DNA from: a virus
IMG/VR virus record: IMGVR_UViG_3300031787_010241
Span: 101,623 to 165,622 of that record
DNA length: 64,000 bases
Reading direction: 5' to 3' (one strand)
In this document: in pieces, positions 52,689 through 61,329 of the stretch
Position numbering within the stretch: the stretch's first letter is position 1
Layout of the letters: each line of letters opens with the position of its first letter
Program-made: the position numbers and the translations under genes
Notes under the pieces: generated by a model
Databases searched by the model: none
Seen by the model: the letters and a program-made list of their open reading frames with translations, nothing else
Told to the model about the DNA's origin: nothing

Positions 52689-53119
52689 TAATCAACTCCG
52701 AGTTCTGATTGACTTTTCCCGAAGCTAGTTTCCCAAGTTTTCTTATATCCATCAGGTAAGAAATCATAAGCTTGATTTAGAGCTTTACGAATGTCTTTAC
52801 CCAACTTATGTGATATTTCCGATTTTGTTTCAAATTCTTCAGAACCATACTCACCCCATTCAAATGGTACCAGTGTTGCGGGGGATTTTACTTCTTCACC
52901 CCTTTCTACTCTATTCATAAAATACCGTGAGGGTTCCCAAGTAAAAATTTCTGATAGTTTTTCAAAATCCATTATTAACTCAATATATAATGTTGTATTA
53001 TACTGATACCAAGTATCACTCAATTCCCAACCAAGAATAAAGGGATATACTTTTTTGAGGGCCTTTACAGATAAATCAACTCCTTTTCTAATATTTTCGG
53101 GTAATTCGGGATTTTCCAT
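52670..53119 (-). CDS. 149-aa hypothetical protein
   Basis: Begins MENPELPENIRKGVDLSVKA. Acidic, Tyr/Trp-rich, with no recognised domain. Convergent with the gene at 52311 (19-nt overlap). ATATTTAT about 8 nt before the ATG (53128-53135). Confidence 0.7.
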   Translation of the reverse strand: MENPELPENIRKGVDLSVKALKKVYPFILGWELSDTWYQYNTTLYIELIMDFEKLSEIFTWEPSRYFMNRVERGEEVKSPATLVPFEWGEYGSEEFETKSEISHKLGKDIRKALNQAYDFLPDGYKKTWETSFGKSQSELGVDYYIFKP

Positions 53120-53149
53120 TGTATAATATAAATATTAAGGTTTGATTTT

Positions 53150-53932
53150 ATGTTCAGATTTGATTATATTTTGCGTATGATAAAGAACCACACACCATAC
53201 GTAGGAAATATAAAGCTAAAATTTGAAAAATACCCACATTACATAGGTGGTAGTGGTGGTTTATTGAATAAAATACATCTCAATCTTGGTTTTACCAAAT
53301 TAGTTAGCCGTATGATACCTTATCGTAATGAGGAAGGATGGATTGTTAATAGTGAATGTATTAAGTTAATTACCAAATATACTGGTGGTAAGATTGGAAC
53401 TTATACTTCCCGAGATGGGGAAAATCAACTTCCAAATTCATTTATGTCAAGTAATGGGGTGTATATCGGTGATATTAAAACAGGTTGGTGGTATTACAAC
53501 AACAAGTTTTATGTTTGTCAGGAATACCCTTCCGGTGTTGCTTTGAAATTGAAAACATATACCCCAAACATTAGATTAAAAAATTATATACTTGATGAGT
53601 ATGAGCATTTTGTGACCGAGCAAATTGAAAACGATAATGTTGAGGGTTATTTTGGTTATACCCACCGTAGTGGTGCGTTGTTCAAAATAGGTGACAGAGT
53701 TTTCGATAACTATTATTTACCAAACAGAAGTGATTACACTCAACAAGAATGGGATAAATTCTATTACGATTATCAGAATTCATTGGATAAGGCAGACCCA
53801 TTTGATAAGAAGTGGATGATTTCTGATGGTATCAAATCTGTTATCCCGTTTAATAAACGTGGTAAAAAGGTTATTAAAGATTGGAAGGATGCTAGAGAAG
53901 CTGCGATTTGTCTTTCAAGACATTTAAGTTAA
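53150..53932 (+). CDS. 260-aa hypothetical protein
   Basis: Begins MFRFDYILRMIKNHTPYVGN. Rich in Tyr, Asn and Lys, with GGSGGLLNKIHLNLGF, a glycine-rich stretch, near residue 30. Soluble; no domain recognised. Overlaps the convergent exported-protein gene by 4 nt. Confidence 0.72.
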   Translation: MFRFDYILRMIKNHTPYVGNIKLKFEKYPHYIGGSGGLLNKIHLNLGFTKLVSRMIPYRNEEGWIVNSECIKLITKYTGGKIGTYTSRDGENQLPNSFMSSNGVYIGDIKTGWWYYNNKFYVCQEYPSGVALKLKTYTPNIRLKNYILDEYEHFVTEQIENDNVEGYFGYTHRSGALFKIGDRVFDNYYLPNRSDYTQQEWDKFYYDYQNSLDKADPFDKKWMISDGIKSVIPFNKRGKKVIKDWKDAREAAICLSRHLS

Positions 53933-54312
53933 TCAGTAGATACCACAACGTAAGTCCAAGCGTAATCGTTAAACTCTATGGTAAGACCCAATTCATTTGA
54001 CTCACCATATTTTCCCATATATACATAACAACGGACACCATCTTTATTAACTGCGGTCCATCGTGCCATATTTTCTTCTCTCACATCAATTTGAATGATG
54101 TGGTACGTTTGCGGTATTTCGCTGTAAATGTTTATTTCAGCAGGTTCTATCTGTACTAGTACATCACACTTGGTTGGGTATTGATTCCATACTACTTCGG
54201 TACCATCATTGTAACCAGTGTAATACATATAAGCTCTACCAAATCTTGTATCTTGTGAAAAAGAAATTAGTGTGAGAAGTGAAAACAGGATTGTGATTAT
54301 AAAATTCTTCAT
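53929..54312 (-). CDS. Exported protein, 127 aa
   Basis: Signal peptide MKNFIITILFSLLTLISFS, mature protein of about 108 residues with several aromatic strands and one Cys pair (TKCDVLV, VRCYVYM). Family not recognised. A TATATTTG element is about 15 nt upstream. Confidence 0.73.
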   Translation of the reverse strand: MKNFIITILFSLLTLISFSQDTRFGRAYMYYTGYNDGTEVVWNQYPTKCDVLVQIEPAEINIYSEIPQTYHIIQIDVREENMARWTAVNKDGVRCYVYMGKYGESNELGLTIEFNDYAWTYVVVSTD

Positions 54313-54327
54313 TTTTGATTTTTTTTA

Positions 54328-54335
54328 CAAATATA
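54328..54335 (-). promoter_or_regulatory. Host-type -7 element TATATTTG
   Basis: TATATTTG on the minus strand, 15 nt before the ATG at 54312. Confidence 0.5.
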
Positions 54336-54342
54336 TACAAAT

Positions 54343-54741
54343 TTATCTAATTCTGTTTATTTTCAAATCAAATTTGTGAGTAAACCAAACTTTGAATCCT
54401 TCTTCCCAAACTTTCTGTTCGCTGAACATTCCATTCAATGAATCTTCTAAATCATTATCCGCTATTGTTAATAATGGCGATTCACTTCTTCTCTTGTCGG
54501 CAGTTGAGTTTGTACCAGTCCAATAATCTTTGAAGTATAATCTGAATAATAAATCGTCTTCATAGTAATCACCTATATAATATTCAATTACATTGGGGTT
54601 TTCGCCCTCAACCTCATCTCCCCACTCATCTCTATATTGGTCGTATGGATTATGGTAATGAATCTCATCACTCTTAAAATAGTCTTCCAAGAAATCGAAA
54701 ACTAAATTATTGATTCTATTTTCTTCAATTTTGTATTCCAT
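54343..54741 (-). CDS. Possible leader-bearing protein, 132 aa
   Basis: Begins MEYKIEENRINNLVFDFLED, similar in length and helical pattern to MKFLITESKLTNLVFDYLNN at 36056 (NNLVFDFLED versus TNLVFDYLNN) but acidic and without LITE. The C-terminal helix FKVWFTHKFDLKINRI matches the end of those paralogues (IGEWIKTKIDFDFD). So it is a divergent relative of the MKYLITESKL group. Its start overlaps the stop of the upstream gene by one base. Confidence 0.7.
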   Translation of the reverse strand: MEYKIEENRINNLVFDFLEDYFKSDEIHYHNPYDQYRDEWGDEVEGENPNVIEYYIGDYYEDDLLFRLYFKDYWTGTNSTADKRRSESPLLTIADNDLEDSLNGMFSEQKVWEEGFKVWFTHKFDLKINRIR

Positions 54742-55862
54742 TAAAAATAACTTTCAACACTATTATTCATACACTTCTCAAACTCTCTATTGTCAGGCCA
54801 TTCAGCTAAATGTGGTACTCTCAACCAATTCATGGGTCCGTAATCCATAGAATCTTTAAGTAGATTAGTGTAGGTAGCAAAATATTCAATTGTATTATCG
54901 CTGTATCCATCTCTACCTTTATTCCTATCCAACCAACCCTTAACAACATCATAAACACATTTGGTTACCTTAAATCTTTTACCGTAAGCCGTGATGGTTT
55001 CTCTTGTATTATTTTTAGACCAACCATATTTTTTATAAGTGTAAACCTCCCCTTCTTTATTATCAACAACAACACCTTCTAATTCATACCATAAACTTTT
55101 ATACCACGAATCAACCAAACCATCTCCATAACAACTTGAAAATATCATATTCAAATTACTTCTCACCTCATCCAATTCTTTATTAATCAAATATTCAAGA
55201 CACTCGTCATCTGACATCAAACGGGTGATTATTTCATCGGTCAATTTTATTTCATTTTCACTACCTTGTTCCTCGGCAATTTCTTTTAATGATTCAGGTG
55301 TTCTTTTATATATAGAAAATTTCAGAACTCCCATAGCTTTGAGTTCATTTACAATAAACTCATCAACCACACTTTTCGCGTAGTGGTCCAAATTATCATA
55401 CACGTCTCTATATTCATCATCCGAATCATAACCTCCATGTTGATAGATATCATATTCACCGCTCAAAATATCTTCAATTGTTTTTTCACCGATGTCTCTA
55501 TTACCTCTTTGAAACATGCTTGCGAGTTCGGAATAATCAGCGTCATAATAATATTCTTCTCCGACTTTTGTAATATCAGATAAGTAATGTTCTATAATTT
55601 CATATATAAAGTCAGGGTCATTTTTATAGAAAGAATATAATAACGAATTTTGAATATATTGAGCCCCTTCAGCAAAAGGGTCTAATAAATCTAACCAACC
55701 TTTCTTTTGTAAAAGTGATATGAAGTTTTCCAAACCACCCATGAAATTATCCAAAAATTCTAAATCAAGTTCGTTATTATTGAAGTCATCAATTAAACTT
55801 AACAATGCTTCATCTTTTGATGATTTCTTTGGTTCTTCTTGTTCGTACATTTTCAAACTCAT
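54741..55862 (-). CDS. 373-aa hypothetical protein
   Basis: Start placed at 55862 (MSLKMYEQEEPKKSSKDEAL) because ATATTTAT lies 4 nt upstream on the same strand. MSLKMYEQE may be a very short variant of the REE leader. The body is acidic, Tyr-rich and helical with no domain recognised. Divergent from the DoxX-like gene. Confidence 0.72.
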   Translation of the reverse strand: MSLKMYEQEEPKKSSKDEALLSLIDDFNNNELDLEFLDNFMGGLENFISLLQKKGWLDLLDPFAEGAQYIQNSLLYSFYKNDPDFIYEIIEHYLSDITKVGEEYYYDADYSELASMFQRGNRDIGEKTIEDILSGEYDIYQHGGYDSDDEYRDVYDNLDHYAKSVVDEFIVNELKAMGVLKFSIYKRTPESLKEIAEEQGSENEIKLTDEIITRLMSDDECLEYLINKELDEVRSNLNMIFSSCYGDGLVDSWYKSLWYELEGVVVDNKEGEVYTYKKYGWSKNNTRETITAYGKRFKVTKCVYDVVKGWLDRNKGRDGYSDNTIEYFATYTNLLKDSMDYGPMNWLRVPHLAEWPDNREFEKCMNNSVESYF

Positions 55863-55866
55863 ATTC

Positions 55867-55874
55867 ATAAATAT
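55867..55874 (-). promoter_or_regulatory. ATATTTAT promoter-like motif
   Basis: ATATTTAT on the minus strand, 4 nt before the ATG at 55862. Confidence 0.48.
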
Positions 55875-55896
55875 TGACATAATAACATTTGTTGTG

Positions 55897-55904
55897 TATA
55901 TTTG
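55897..55904 (+). promoter_or_regulatory. Host-type -7 element TATATTTG
   Basis: TATATTTG exactly 4 nt before the ATG at 55909. Confidence 0.65.
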
Positions 55905-55908
55905 CCGT

Positions 55909-56268
55909 ATGAAAAAATATCTAACACTTAAAAATTTAGGATGGCTTATCACCGCAGTTGTGGTGTTTATGCTTGGGATGAGCGGTTTTGGTAAAATTGC
56001 TCACACAGAGGAAATGACAATGAATCTAACTTTATTTTGGTTGGTTCCTCACATGACATGGATTGGTGCTTTTGAATTGACATCATTAGCTCTCTTGGTT
56101 TATCCAAGAACGTCCATCTTTGGAGCAATTGGAATTACCGCAATGATGTCAGGAGCGGTAGCTCTACACCTTTCTTATCTGAAAGGTTACGGTGTCTTCA
56201 TGCCGATTTTAATCGGTCTGTTGGCTTGGTCAGCACATTGTTTGAGGACTTATAAAATTAAGGCCTAA
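55909..56268 (+). CDS. DoxX-like membrane protein
   Basis: Start at 55909 (MKKYLTLKNLGWLITAVVVF). A 119-aa protein with four membrane segments and a DoxX-like plan: first span followed by SGFGKIA, then a span with WLVPHMTWIGAFELTSLALL, and two more. DoxX-like proteins are small bacterial membrane proteins, some tied to redox processes. A role in the infected cell is inference. It is divergent from the 373-aa gene and has its own terminator. Confidence 0.75.
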   Translation: MKKYLTLKNLGWLITAVVVFMLGMSGFGKIAHTEEMTMNLTLFWLVPHMTWIGAFELTSLALLVYPRTSIFGAIGITAMMSGAVALHLSYLKGYGVFMPILIGLLAWSAHCLRTYKIKA

Positions 56269-56286
56269 ACTGATAGACTAAAAAAA

Positions 56287-56318
56287 TTAACCCCTCCGAA
56301 ACGAGGGGTTTTTTTATT
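56287..56318. terminator. Bidirectional intrinsic terminator
   Basis: ACCCCTC (56291-56297) with GAGGGGT (56304-56310), 6-nt loop, T-run on the right and A-run on the left. Confidence 0.8.
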
Positions 56319-56709
56319 TTTGAGTATCATAATCAACATCTACACAGATTGGATACATTTTTAATCTTTCTTCTATTGAATATTGGAAATCTTCCTCCAC
56401 CCAACTTGGTAAGTCGTGTATATGTGCGGTTTCCCAATCCTCAGTTCCTTCAAAACCAACTGAAACGTTGTCGACCGATATATAAACGGTGCCTTCAAAA
56501 GCACAACTAAATTGTGGGGTCAATGTTTTCCAAAGTTTAACTTTGGTGACATGATAAGTGATAATAAAATCAACCATGTCATCATTAGAATCAGAGTAAG
56601 GTAAACTATAACGACCTTTATATTCTTTGTTACCTTTTAAGTCATCTTTAATTAACTCAATTAACCTTTCAGCTGCCGTTTCTAATATTATTTGTCTGAT
56701 TTTTCTCAT
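56314..56709 (-). CDS. Possible leader-bearing protein, 131 aa
   Basis: Begins MRKIRQIILETAAERLIELI. IILETA resembles the ILREE leader class with a LETA site but is not a clean match. The body is beta-rich with FIITYHVTKVKLWKTLTPQF. ATTTAT-containing AT-rich upstream. No recognised domain. Confidence 0.7.
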   Translation of the reverse strand: MRKIRQIILETAAERLIELIKDDLKGNKEYKGRYSLPYSDSNDDMVDFIITYHVTKVKLWKTLTPQFSCAFEGTVYISVDNVSVGFEGTEDWETAHIHDLPSWVEEDFQYSIEERLKMYPICVDVDYDTQK

Positions 56710-56764
56710 TCACTTTATATTTTAATAAATATTTATCGTTAAATAAAACAAAAAAATAATTATT

Positions 56765-57373
56765 ATGTGCTACACAAGAGAACAAATTGAAAGAGCGGTA
56801 AAATCAAAGAATTACAAATGGTTTGAAGACGCAGATAATCAAGGTTATGATGTTAACATTGTTGGTGTTAGAAATAGTCATCCATCAATTAAAAACAAAG
56901 TTACAAATGTATTTGATGATTGTCTTACAATCTCATACAAAGATGAATCAGGAAACTGGCAGTTTTACTGTTGGAACGCAACGACTGACCCAGGTAAGAA
57001 AGGGGTTCAACAATTCCACAATAAAAAAGGTGTTGCTAGATTGGTTCCTAACCAATACAGAGGTGTTTGGAAAATAGACAAACATCAGGGAAAATATGAG
57101 GCTCTTTGCCAAAGATTAGGTGAAGTTACCGTTTGGAGAGACGCTAACAAAGATTTAATTTTTGAAGAAAAAGTTACCGATACTGGTGTATTCGGTATTA
57201 ATATTCACAAAGCAGGTCAAGACTCTCAGTGGGTTGAAAACTGGTCTGAAGGTTGTCAAGTATTCAAAAGAGTAAAGGATTTTGATGCGTTTATGTCAAT
57301 TTGTAGAAAAGCCGCTAAAATTCACGGTAACAAATTCTCATACACTTTGTTGGAATCGACTGATATTTCTTAA
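56765..57373 (+). CDS. 202-aa protein with possible L,D-transpeptidase-like motif
   Basis: Begins MCYTREQIERAVKSKNYKWF. The middle has TGVFGINIHKAGQDSQ followed by ENWSEGCQVFKRVKDF, which resembles the H-x(n)-SxGC active site of L,D-transpeptidase-like (YkuD) proteins, with His near residue 152 and Cys near 168. This pair is also reported in phage cell-wall hydrolases. No signal peptide or leader. Catalytic role is tentative; a conserved phage protein of unknown function is the alternative. Confidence 0.62.
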   Translation: MCYTREQIERAVKSKNYKWFEDADNQGYDVNIVGVRNSHPSIKNKVTNVFDDCLTISYKDESGNWQFYCWNATTDPGKKGVQQFHNKKGVARLVPNQYRGVWKIDKHQGKYEALCQRLGEVTVWRDANKDLIFEEKVTDTGVFGINIHKAGQDSQWVENWSEGCQVFKRVKDFDAFMSICRKAAKIHGNKFSYTLLESTDIS

Positions 57374-57921
57374 TCGATAATTAATTTTTCAACTCCTATC
57401 TCATAGCCGGTTGTTTCTGTGATTTTTTGATGTAATAATTCATAGATACAATCGGCTATTTCTCCTTCTATCTCCCATCCATACTCTTCGTTATTCAAAG
57501 CATCTTTTAATGATTGACTCTCACCTCCTACCATGATTAATATTACAGTGCCGTTTTCAATGTCAGGTTTGGCAGTTACATAAATTTCACCCGTATCTTC
57601 CTCAACCGTATAATCAATAACACTAAAATCAAAGTTATAACCACCACAATAATTAACGGTGAAGTTTTTTTCTTTCAACATTTCAATCGCCTTTAATTTC
57701 GCATTTTTACCTCCATACCAATTTATTAACATTCTATAGATATTACCCCTCCTCAAGACATTTCCACCTATTTCTAAACCAAAATTGGTAAAACCAAACA
57801 ACTTAAAAAACATATCGTCAACTTTGGGTCCATTCTTATCCCAATACTTAAAAAACATTTTTTGAGCTTTGTCGTAAGCACTTAATCTATCTTGTTGTTC
57901 TTCAGTGATTATAAACTTCAT
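57370..57921 (-). CDS. Leader-bearing protein, 183 aa
   Basis: Leader MKFIITEEQQDRLSAYDKAQ, ITEEQ class. The body contains LFGFTNFGLEIGGNVLRRGN, a mixed alpha/beta fold, and EGEIADCIYELLHQKITETT. Two nt from the next leader-bearing gene; the pair may be one operon. Function unknown. Confidence 0.78.
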   Translation of the reverse strand: MKFIITEEQQDRLSAYDKAQKMFFKYWDKNGPKVDDMFFKLFGFTNFGLEIGGNVLRRGNIYRMLINWYGGKNAKLKAIEMLKEKNFTVNYCGGYNFDFSVIDYTVEEDTGEIYVTAKPDIENGTVILIMVGGESQSLKDALNNEEYGWEIEGEIADCIYELLHQKITETTGYEIGVEKLIID

Positions 57922-57923
57922 AA

Positions 57924-58463
57924 TTATGTTTTTTTAATTTCAATTTTTTTCTTTTCTTCATCATTTAAACTGTTTAAAAAACTCTGTAATTGTGTTGTAT
58001 CTTTTATGTTTTCGACAAAAGCATTAAATTTGGTCGTTCCGAAATTTTGTTGTCCCCACCTAAAAAATTGCTCTACCCCTTCATTTTTTAAAACAGGTAG
58101 TCCACTTTTATATATCATTTCTAACATTTTCATAAATTCATTTTGTTCCATTCCGTATAATTTGGCAAACCTCAAATATTTTCCTAATGCCAAAGGGCTG
58201 GTTATTAATTGTACCATACCCATAAAATTATCTCCTTTTTTTATGGATTCAATACCTTCATAAGTACCTTTGGCCGCCACCAAATACGGACCGATATATG
58301 GAACAAACCATAAGGATAAATCTCTTAAAAAATTTGTTAAAGTAGGATATTGCTTTTCAAATTCTTTTTGACTAGTTTTCATAACTTCAGGATAACCTCC
58401 TGAAGAATATCCTAACTGTTCATTTATGATTTTATATTGGCGTTCGTTAATAATAAACTTCAT
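57924..58463 (-). CDS. Leader-bearing protein, 179 aa
   Basis: Start at 58463: MKFIINERQYKIINEQLGYS, with INE sites at two positions. ATATTTAT 4 nt before the ATG. The body is helical and hydrophobic in places (DLSLWFVPYIGPYLVAAKGT, LITSPLALGKYLRFAKLYGM), so it may interact with membrane. It begins with Gly/Ser after the leader (YSSGGYPE). A packaged effector is proposed. Confidence 0.78.
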   Translation of the reverse strand: MKFIINERQYKIINEQLGYSSGGYPEVMKTSQKEFEKQYPTLTNFLRDLSLWFVPYIGPYLVAAKGTYEGIESIKKGDNFMGMVQLITSPLALGKYLRFAKLYGMEQNEFMKMLEMIYKSGLPVLKNEGVEQFFRWGQQNFGTTKFNAFVENIKDTTQLQSFLNSLNDEEKKKIEIKKT

Positions 58464-58467
58464 ATTG

Positions 58468-58475
58468 ATAAATAT
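58468..58475 (-). promoter_or_regulatory. ATATTTAT promoter-like motif
   Basis: ATATTTAT on the minus strand, 4 nt before the ATG at 58463. Confidence 0.48.
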
Positions 58476-58498
58476 AATCGTAATTACTATTTTTAGGT

Positions 58499-58849
58499 AT
58501 GGCTCACCCATTACAACACGCAAAATCTTCAGTCAAAAAGTTTGGTGGTAAGGTAGAAGATTACATAGATATTCACAATTGGTTCGATGAAACCAAAGCA
58601 TGGATTGGTAGTTCATATCATAGAATAATGAGACACCACTCTGAAGGAATATTTGAGTGTGAAAAGAAGTTTGGTATGTCATTCGTAAATAGTGACGGTA
58701 AAACTGTATATACTCGTTACGTTGGGGAGCAACACGTTAAGGAGGATTGTTATAATCATATACCATCGGCTCGTGAATGGATACAAGCCATAGAATCCAA
58801 AGAAAAACCAATGTGGATGTTACGAACATTGGACTTAAATTTAGATTAG
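58499..58849 (+). CDS. 116-aa protein of the MAHPLQHA family (DUF6915-like)
   Basis: MAHPLQHAKSSVKKFGGKVE, then DYIDIHNWFDETKAW, HRIMRHHSEGIFECEKKFG, VYTRYVGEQHVKEDCYNHIP and SAREWIQAI. These conserved His, Trp and Glu residues match a small, widely distributed family that I believe is catalogued as DUF6915, of unknown function. Its conserved HxxxxHH and GEQHV suggests a metal site. Found in both bacteria and phages. Confidence 0.78.
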   Translation: MAHPLQHAKSSVKKFGGKVEDYIDIHNWFDETKAWIGSSYHRIMRHHSEGIFECEKKFGMSFVNSDGKTVYTRYVGEQHVKEDCYNHIPSAREWIQAIESKEKPMWMLRTLDLNLD

Positions 58850-58850
58850 A

Positions 58851-58858
58851 ATATTTAT
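58851..58858 (+). promoter_or_regulatory. ATATTTAT promoter-like motif
   Basis: ATATTTAT, 4 nt before the ATG at 58863. Confidence 0.5.
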
Positions 58859-58862
58859 TGGT

Positions 58863-59537
58863 ATGGTAAAAAATTTGAACTTAAGTCCTGAACAATTAAA
58901 AACACTTAAATTGTTCTCATATTATTGTGGTAGTCACGGAGCTAAAACCGCCTTCGGGTATGTTTATCTAGCCGAATATGGTACTATAGACTACGTAGAT
59001 AACTATTGGTATTCAGATAGTGGCACAAGAATCGACACTTACGATAAGATTAGTGATTTGATAGAATATATTATTCGTGGCACAGAAATGTTAGATTATT
59101 ACGATTATGAAGGAAATGGAACATTAATATTCGAAATAGATGTAAATGAACGTAAATTGAAGATTGATGGATATCACAAAGAATATTCTACTAACGACTC
59201 TAAATATGAATGGTCCGATGAGGAAGGTGATTTCGAGGGTGTTATGGATGATGTATTTAATGAATTGGGTGGTGATACCGCAAAATTAGAATTCAACGGT
59301 GGTGGTGATTCAGGTTATATTGGCGACCACATGGAAGTTTTCGGTGTTGGTAATAAACCAGTTCCCGCCTCTTTAGAAGATTGGTGTTACGACAAATTAC
59401 CAGGTGGTTGGGAAATTAATGAGGGTTCTCAAGGTAAATTCATTATAAATTCTAAAGAAAGAACAATCGAATTGGACTATGAAGAAAACGTTGAGGATGA
59501 ATTAAGTGATGGAACAGTTGGTTACGTTGAGTTTTAA
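58863..59537 (+). CDS. 224-aa acidic hypothetical protein
   Basis: Begins MVKNLNLSPEQLKTLKLFSY. Acidic, Gly/Asp/Tyr-rich beta protein with a Gly loop (GGDTAKLEFNGGGDSGYIGD) and DWCYDKLPGGWEINEGSQGK. The arrangement recalls small uncharacterised Bacteroidetes proteins. ATATTTAT 4 nt before the ATG. Overlaps the next minus-strand gene by 4 nt. Confidence 0.73.
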   Translation: MVKNLNLSPEQLKTLKLFSYYCGSHGAKTAFGYVYLAEYGTIDYVDNYWYSDSGTRIDTYDKISDLIEYIIRGTEMLDYYDYEGNGTLIFEIDVNERKLKIDGYHKEYSTNDSKYEWSDEEGDFEGVMDDVFNELGGDTAKLEFNGGGDSGYIGDHMEVFGVGNKPVPASLEDWCYDKLPGGWEINEGSQGKFIINSKERTIELDYEENVEDELSDGTVGYVEF

Positions 59538-60079
59538 GATTTTTTTGGGTTGTGAACCAAAATTGTTCTGAAAGTATCTAAATTAATTCTTTCTTTTATT
59601 TTTTTCGAAAGTTTGTCTTTTGTTTCAATATCCATCTTACCATTGAAATAAAATTTCAAAATAGGTACAGCATAATCTTGGTCCCAAACAATCTCAATAT
59701 CCATTTGTGGTTCAACTTCCTTAGCAATTTTTTCTATTTCCTTTTCATATTCATCTAAATACTCGTAATTCTTTGGAAAGAAAGCCGTTTCATACTTTAT
59801 TTCATCTCCAAAAAACTTTTTTGCTTCATTCACCATACGATTTAAAAATACTCTTGAGGAAACCAATCCTGGTATTCGGTGAGCCATTCTAAGGTCAGTC
59901 CCTAAAATTTTTCGACGATAATTCGTATCAAAACTAGGATTATTGTAGTCAATTTTTGGGACATCAACGTATAGAATCAAAAACTTCTGCCCATCATGTT
60001 CTTCGATTTTCAAATCGCAATCAGAAACGTCTGAAACGGTAGAAATGTATGATAGTACTGAATTATCTAATCTGTTCAT
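59534..60079 (-). CDS. 181-aa hypothetical protein
   Basis: Begins MNRLDNSVLSYISTVSDVSD. Mixed alpha/beta with HRIPGLVSSRVFLNRMVNEA and a helical C-terminal half. No domain recognised. ATATTTAT is 6 nt before the ATG (60086-60093). Confidence 0.72.
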   Translation of the reverse strand: MNRLDNSVLSYISTVSDVSDCDLKIEEHDGQKFLILYVDVPKIDYNNPSFDTNYRRKILGTDLRMAHRIPGLVSSRVFLNRMVNEAKKFFGDEIKYETAFFPKNYEYLDEYEKEIEKIAKEVEPQMDIEIVWDQDYAVPILKFYFNGKMDIETKDKLSKKIKERINLDTFRTILVHNPKKS

Positions 60080-60085
60080 TTGTTT

Positions 60086-60093
60086 ATAAATAT
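60086..60093 (-). promoter_or_regulatory. ATATTTAT promoter-like motif
   Basis: ATATTTAT on the minus strand, 6 nt before the ATG at 60079. Confidence 0.42.
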
Positions 60094-60100
60094 CATTAAA

Positions 60101-60130
60101 AAATAAACCCCCACTGTTAAGTGAGGGTCA
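60101..60130 (-). terminator. Intrinsic terminator
   Basis: CCCCCACT (60108-60115) with AGTGAGGG (60120-60127); A/T-rich left flank gives a U-rich end on the minus strand. Ends the gene at 60149. Confidence 0.65.
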
Positions 60131-60148
60131 AAGATAAGAATAATTGTT

Positions 60149-60604
60149 TTACTTCAAAAACTTAAGTTTGTATAATGTCGAATAGATTAACTCCTGAACG
60201 GTATCTATTTGATTTTGTAGGTATGATTCTTTAACTGATTTACGTGATTTCTCAATAATCGAATCAACCTTCTCAAGATAAGATATAACTTGTTTTACGT
60301 TCTCATAATCTTGTGTCTTATCGATACTATATCCTTTGATAATTCCGTGTTTTCCTTGGTAACTTTCAACTAAACCGTCAATCAAGTCACCTATACCATC
60401 GTAGTATCCACCTAACGCCATATGTTCAGCAAATGATGATTGTGAGTCCGTTTGAAGATGAAAAATATGTACTTGAGTTCTGGAGTGTAATGCCGCCGAT
60501 ATAATGTCTTTCATTCCTCCTGATGGTTTTTCTTCCTGTTCTAACAATCCTCTCTTCTTAACTTCTTCGAGGAGGGCTTGTTTTAATTTAGATTCGTCTT
60601 TCAT
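60149..60604 (-). CDS. Possible leader-bearing protein, 151 aa
   Basis: Begins MKDESKLKQALLEEVKKRGL then LEQEEKPSGG. LLEE and LEQE followed by a Pro/Ser/Gly linker look like a leader of the REE class. The body contains AALHSRTQVHIFHLQTDSQS, similar to LFHIQTDGYNIG in the packaged-protein candidate at 24800. This shared LQTD segment is intriguing. Function unknown. Confidence 0.72.
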   Translation of the reverse strand: MKDESKLKQALLEEVKKRGLLEQEEKPSGGMKDIISAALHSRTQVHIFHLQTDSQSSFAEHMALGGYYDGIGDLIDGLVESYQGKHGIIKGYSIDKTQDYENVKQVISYLEKVDSIIEKSRKSVKESYLQNQIDTVQELIYSTLYKLKFLK

Positions 60605-60625
60605 TTGAATATTTTACTATAAATA

Positions 60626-60901
60626 TTACCTTTTGTCTAATTTCAGGGCAACATCACCTTCGATTGAGAAAAATCTTACGTGGCTCTTGAAAAACTTATA
60701 AACGTAGTAATTTATGATTTTGTCTGTGAGGTAACCGAGAGATGGTTTATCGTAATAAAACCCTTTGAATTTATGGTAAGTTGGTAAGATTGTGTCAGTG
60801 TTATCTTTTTCGTAATAATCCAAAAAAACCTCTATTGTTTCACCTTTTGGTAAAGGTATAACGATTGGGTTTTTACTGTGTATTTTTAGAATCATCTCCA
60901 T
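60626..60901 (-). CDS. 91-aa hypothetical protein
   Basis: Begins MEMILKIHSKNPIVIPLPKG. Beta-rich with aromatic residues (YHKFKGFYYDKPSLGYLTDK). No domain recognised. It overlaps the end of the upstream gene by 29 nt. Confidence 0.65.
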   Translation of the reverse strand: MEMILKIHSKNPIVIPLPKGETIEVFLDYYEKDNTDTILPTYHKFKGFYYDKPSLGYLTDKIINYYVYKFFKSHVRFFSIEGDVALKLDKR

Positions 60902-61322
60902 CTGTTATCGCCAAGTATCTTTTTTCGAATTCATTGATGTTATCAAGACCAACTTCATTGATATGGTCTAACACATCATCTAAAAAAATATTACTTTTAA
61001 CGAAACTATCAATATCTTCAAATAACTTTTTTCCGATTAATTCGGGATATTTGAAATATACATCAGAAATATCATAGATATCAAAGATTAACTCCAATCT
61101 ATTAAGCATTTTTTCTACTTTCTTTTTGTTTTCTTCATCCACCAGTAGAATATCATGAACAACGTCATAATCATCTATAATGCTTTCATTTGGCACTTTT
61201 TCAGACAACTCTCTTGTCCATTTCTTTTCTTCCTCCGTCATCTTTTGATACAATAGTTTGTCTAACGCCTCTATTCCAAGCGCATACTGTATCTTTATCA
61301 ACTTCAAACTTTTAGTGTCCAT
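60873..61322 (-). CDS. 149-aa helical hypothetical protein
   Basis: Begins MDTKSLKLIKIQYALGIEAL. Acidic, helical with YQKMTEEEKKWTRELSEKVP. No recognised motif. Between a leader-bearing gene and the 91-aa gene. Confidence 0.68.
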   Translation of the reverse strand: MDTKSLKLIKIQYALGIEALDKLLYQKMTEEEKKWTRELSEKVPNESIIDDYDVVHDILLVDEENKKKVEKMLNRLELIFDIYDISDVYFKYPELIGKKLFEDIDSFVKSNIFLDDVLDHINEVGLDNINEFEKRYLAITDGDDSKNTQ

Positions 61323-61329
61323 AAGGTTA

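Noticed and set aside
54343-54741. Canonical packaging-like leader on the 132-aa protein
   Set aside because: MEYKIEENRINNLVFDFLED lacks an LxE site. Only the helix pattern and C-terminal part match the MKYLITESKL group, so it is listed as possible.
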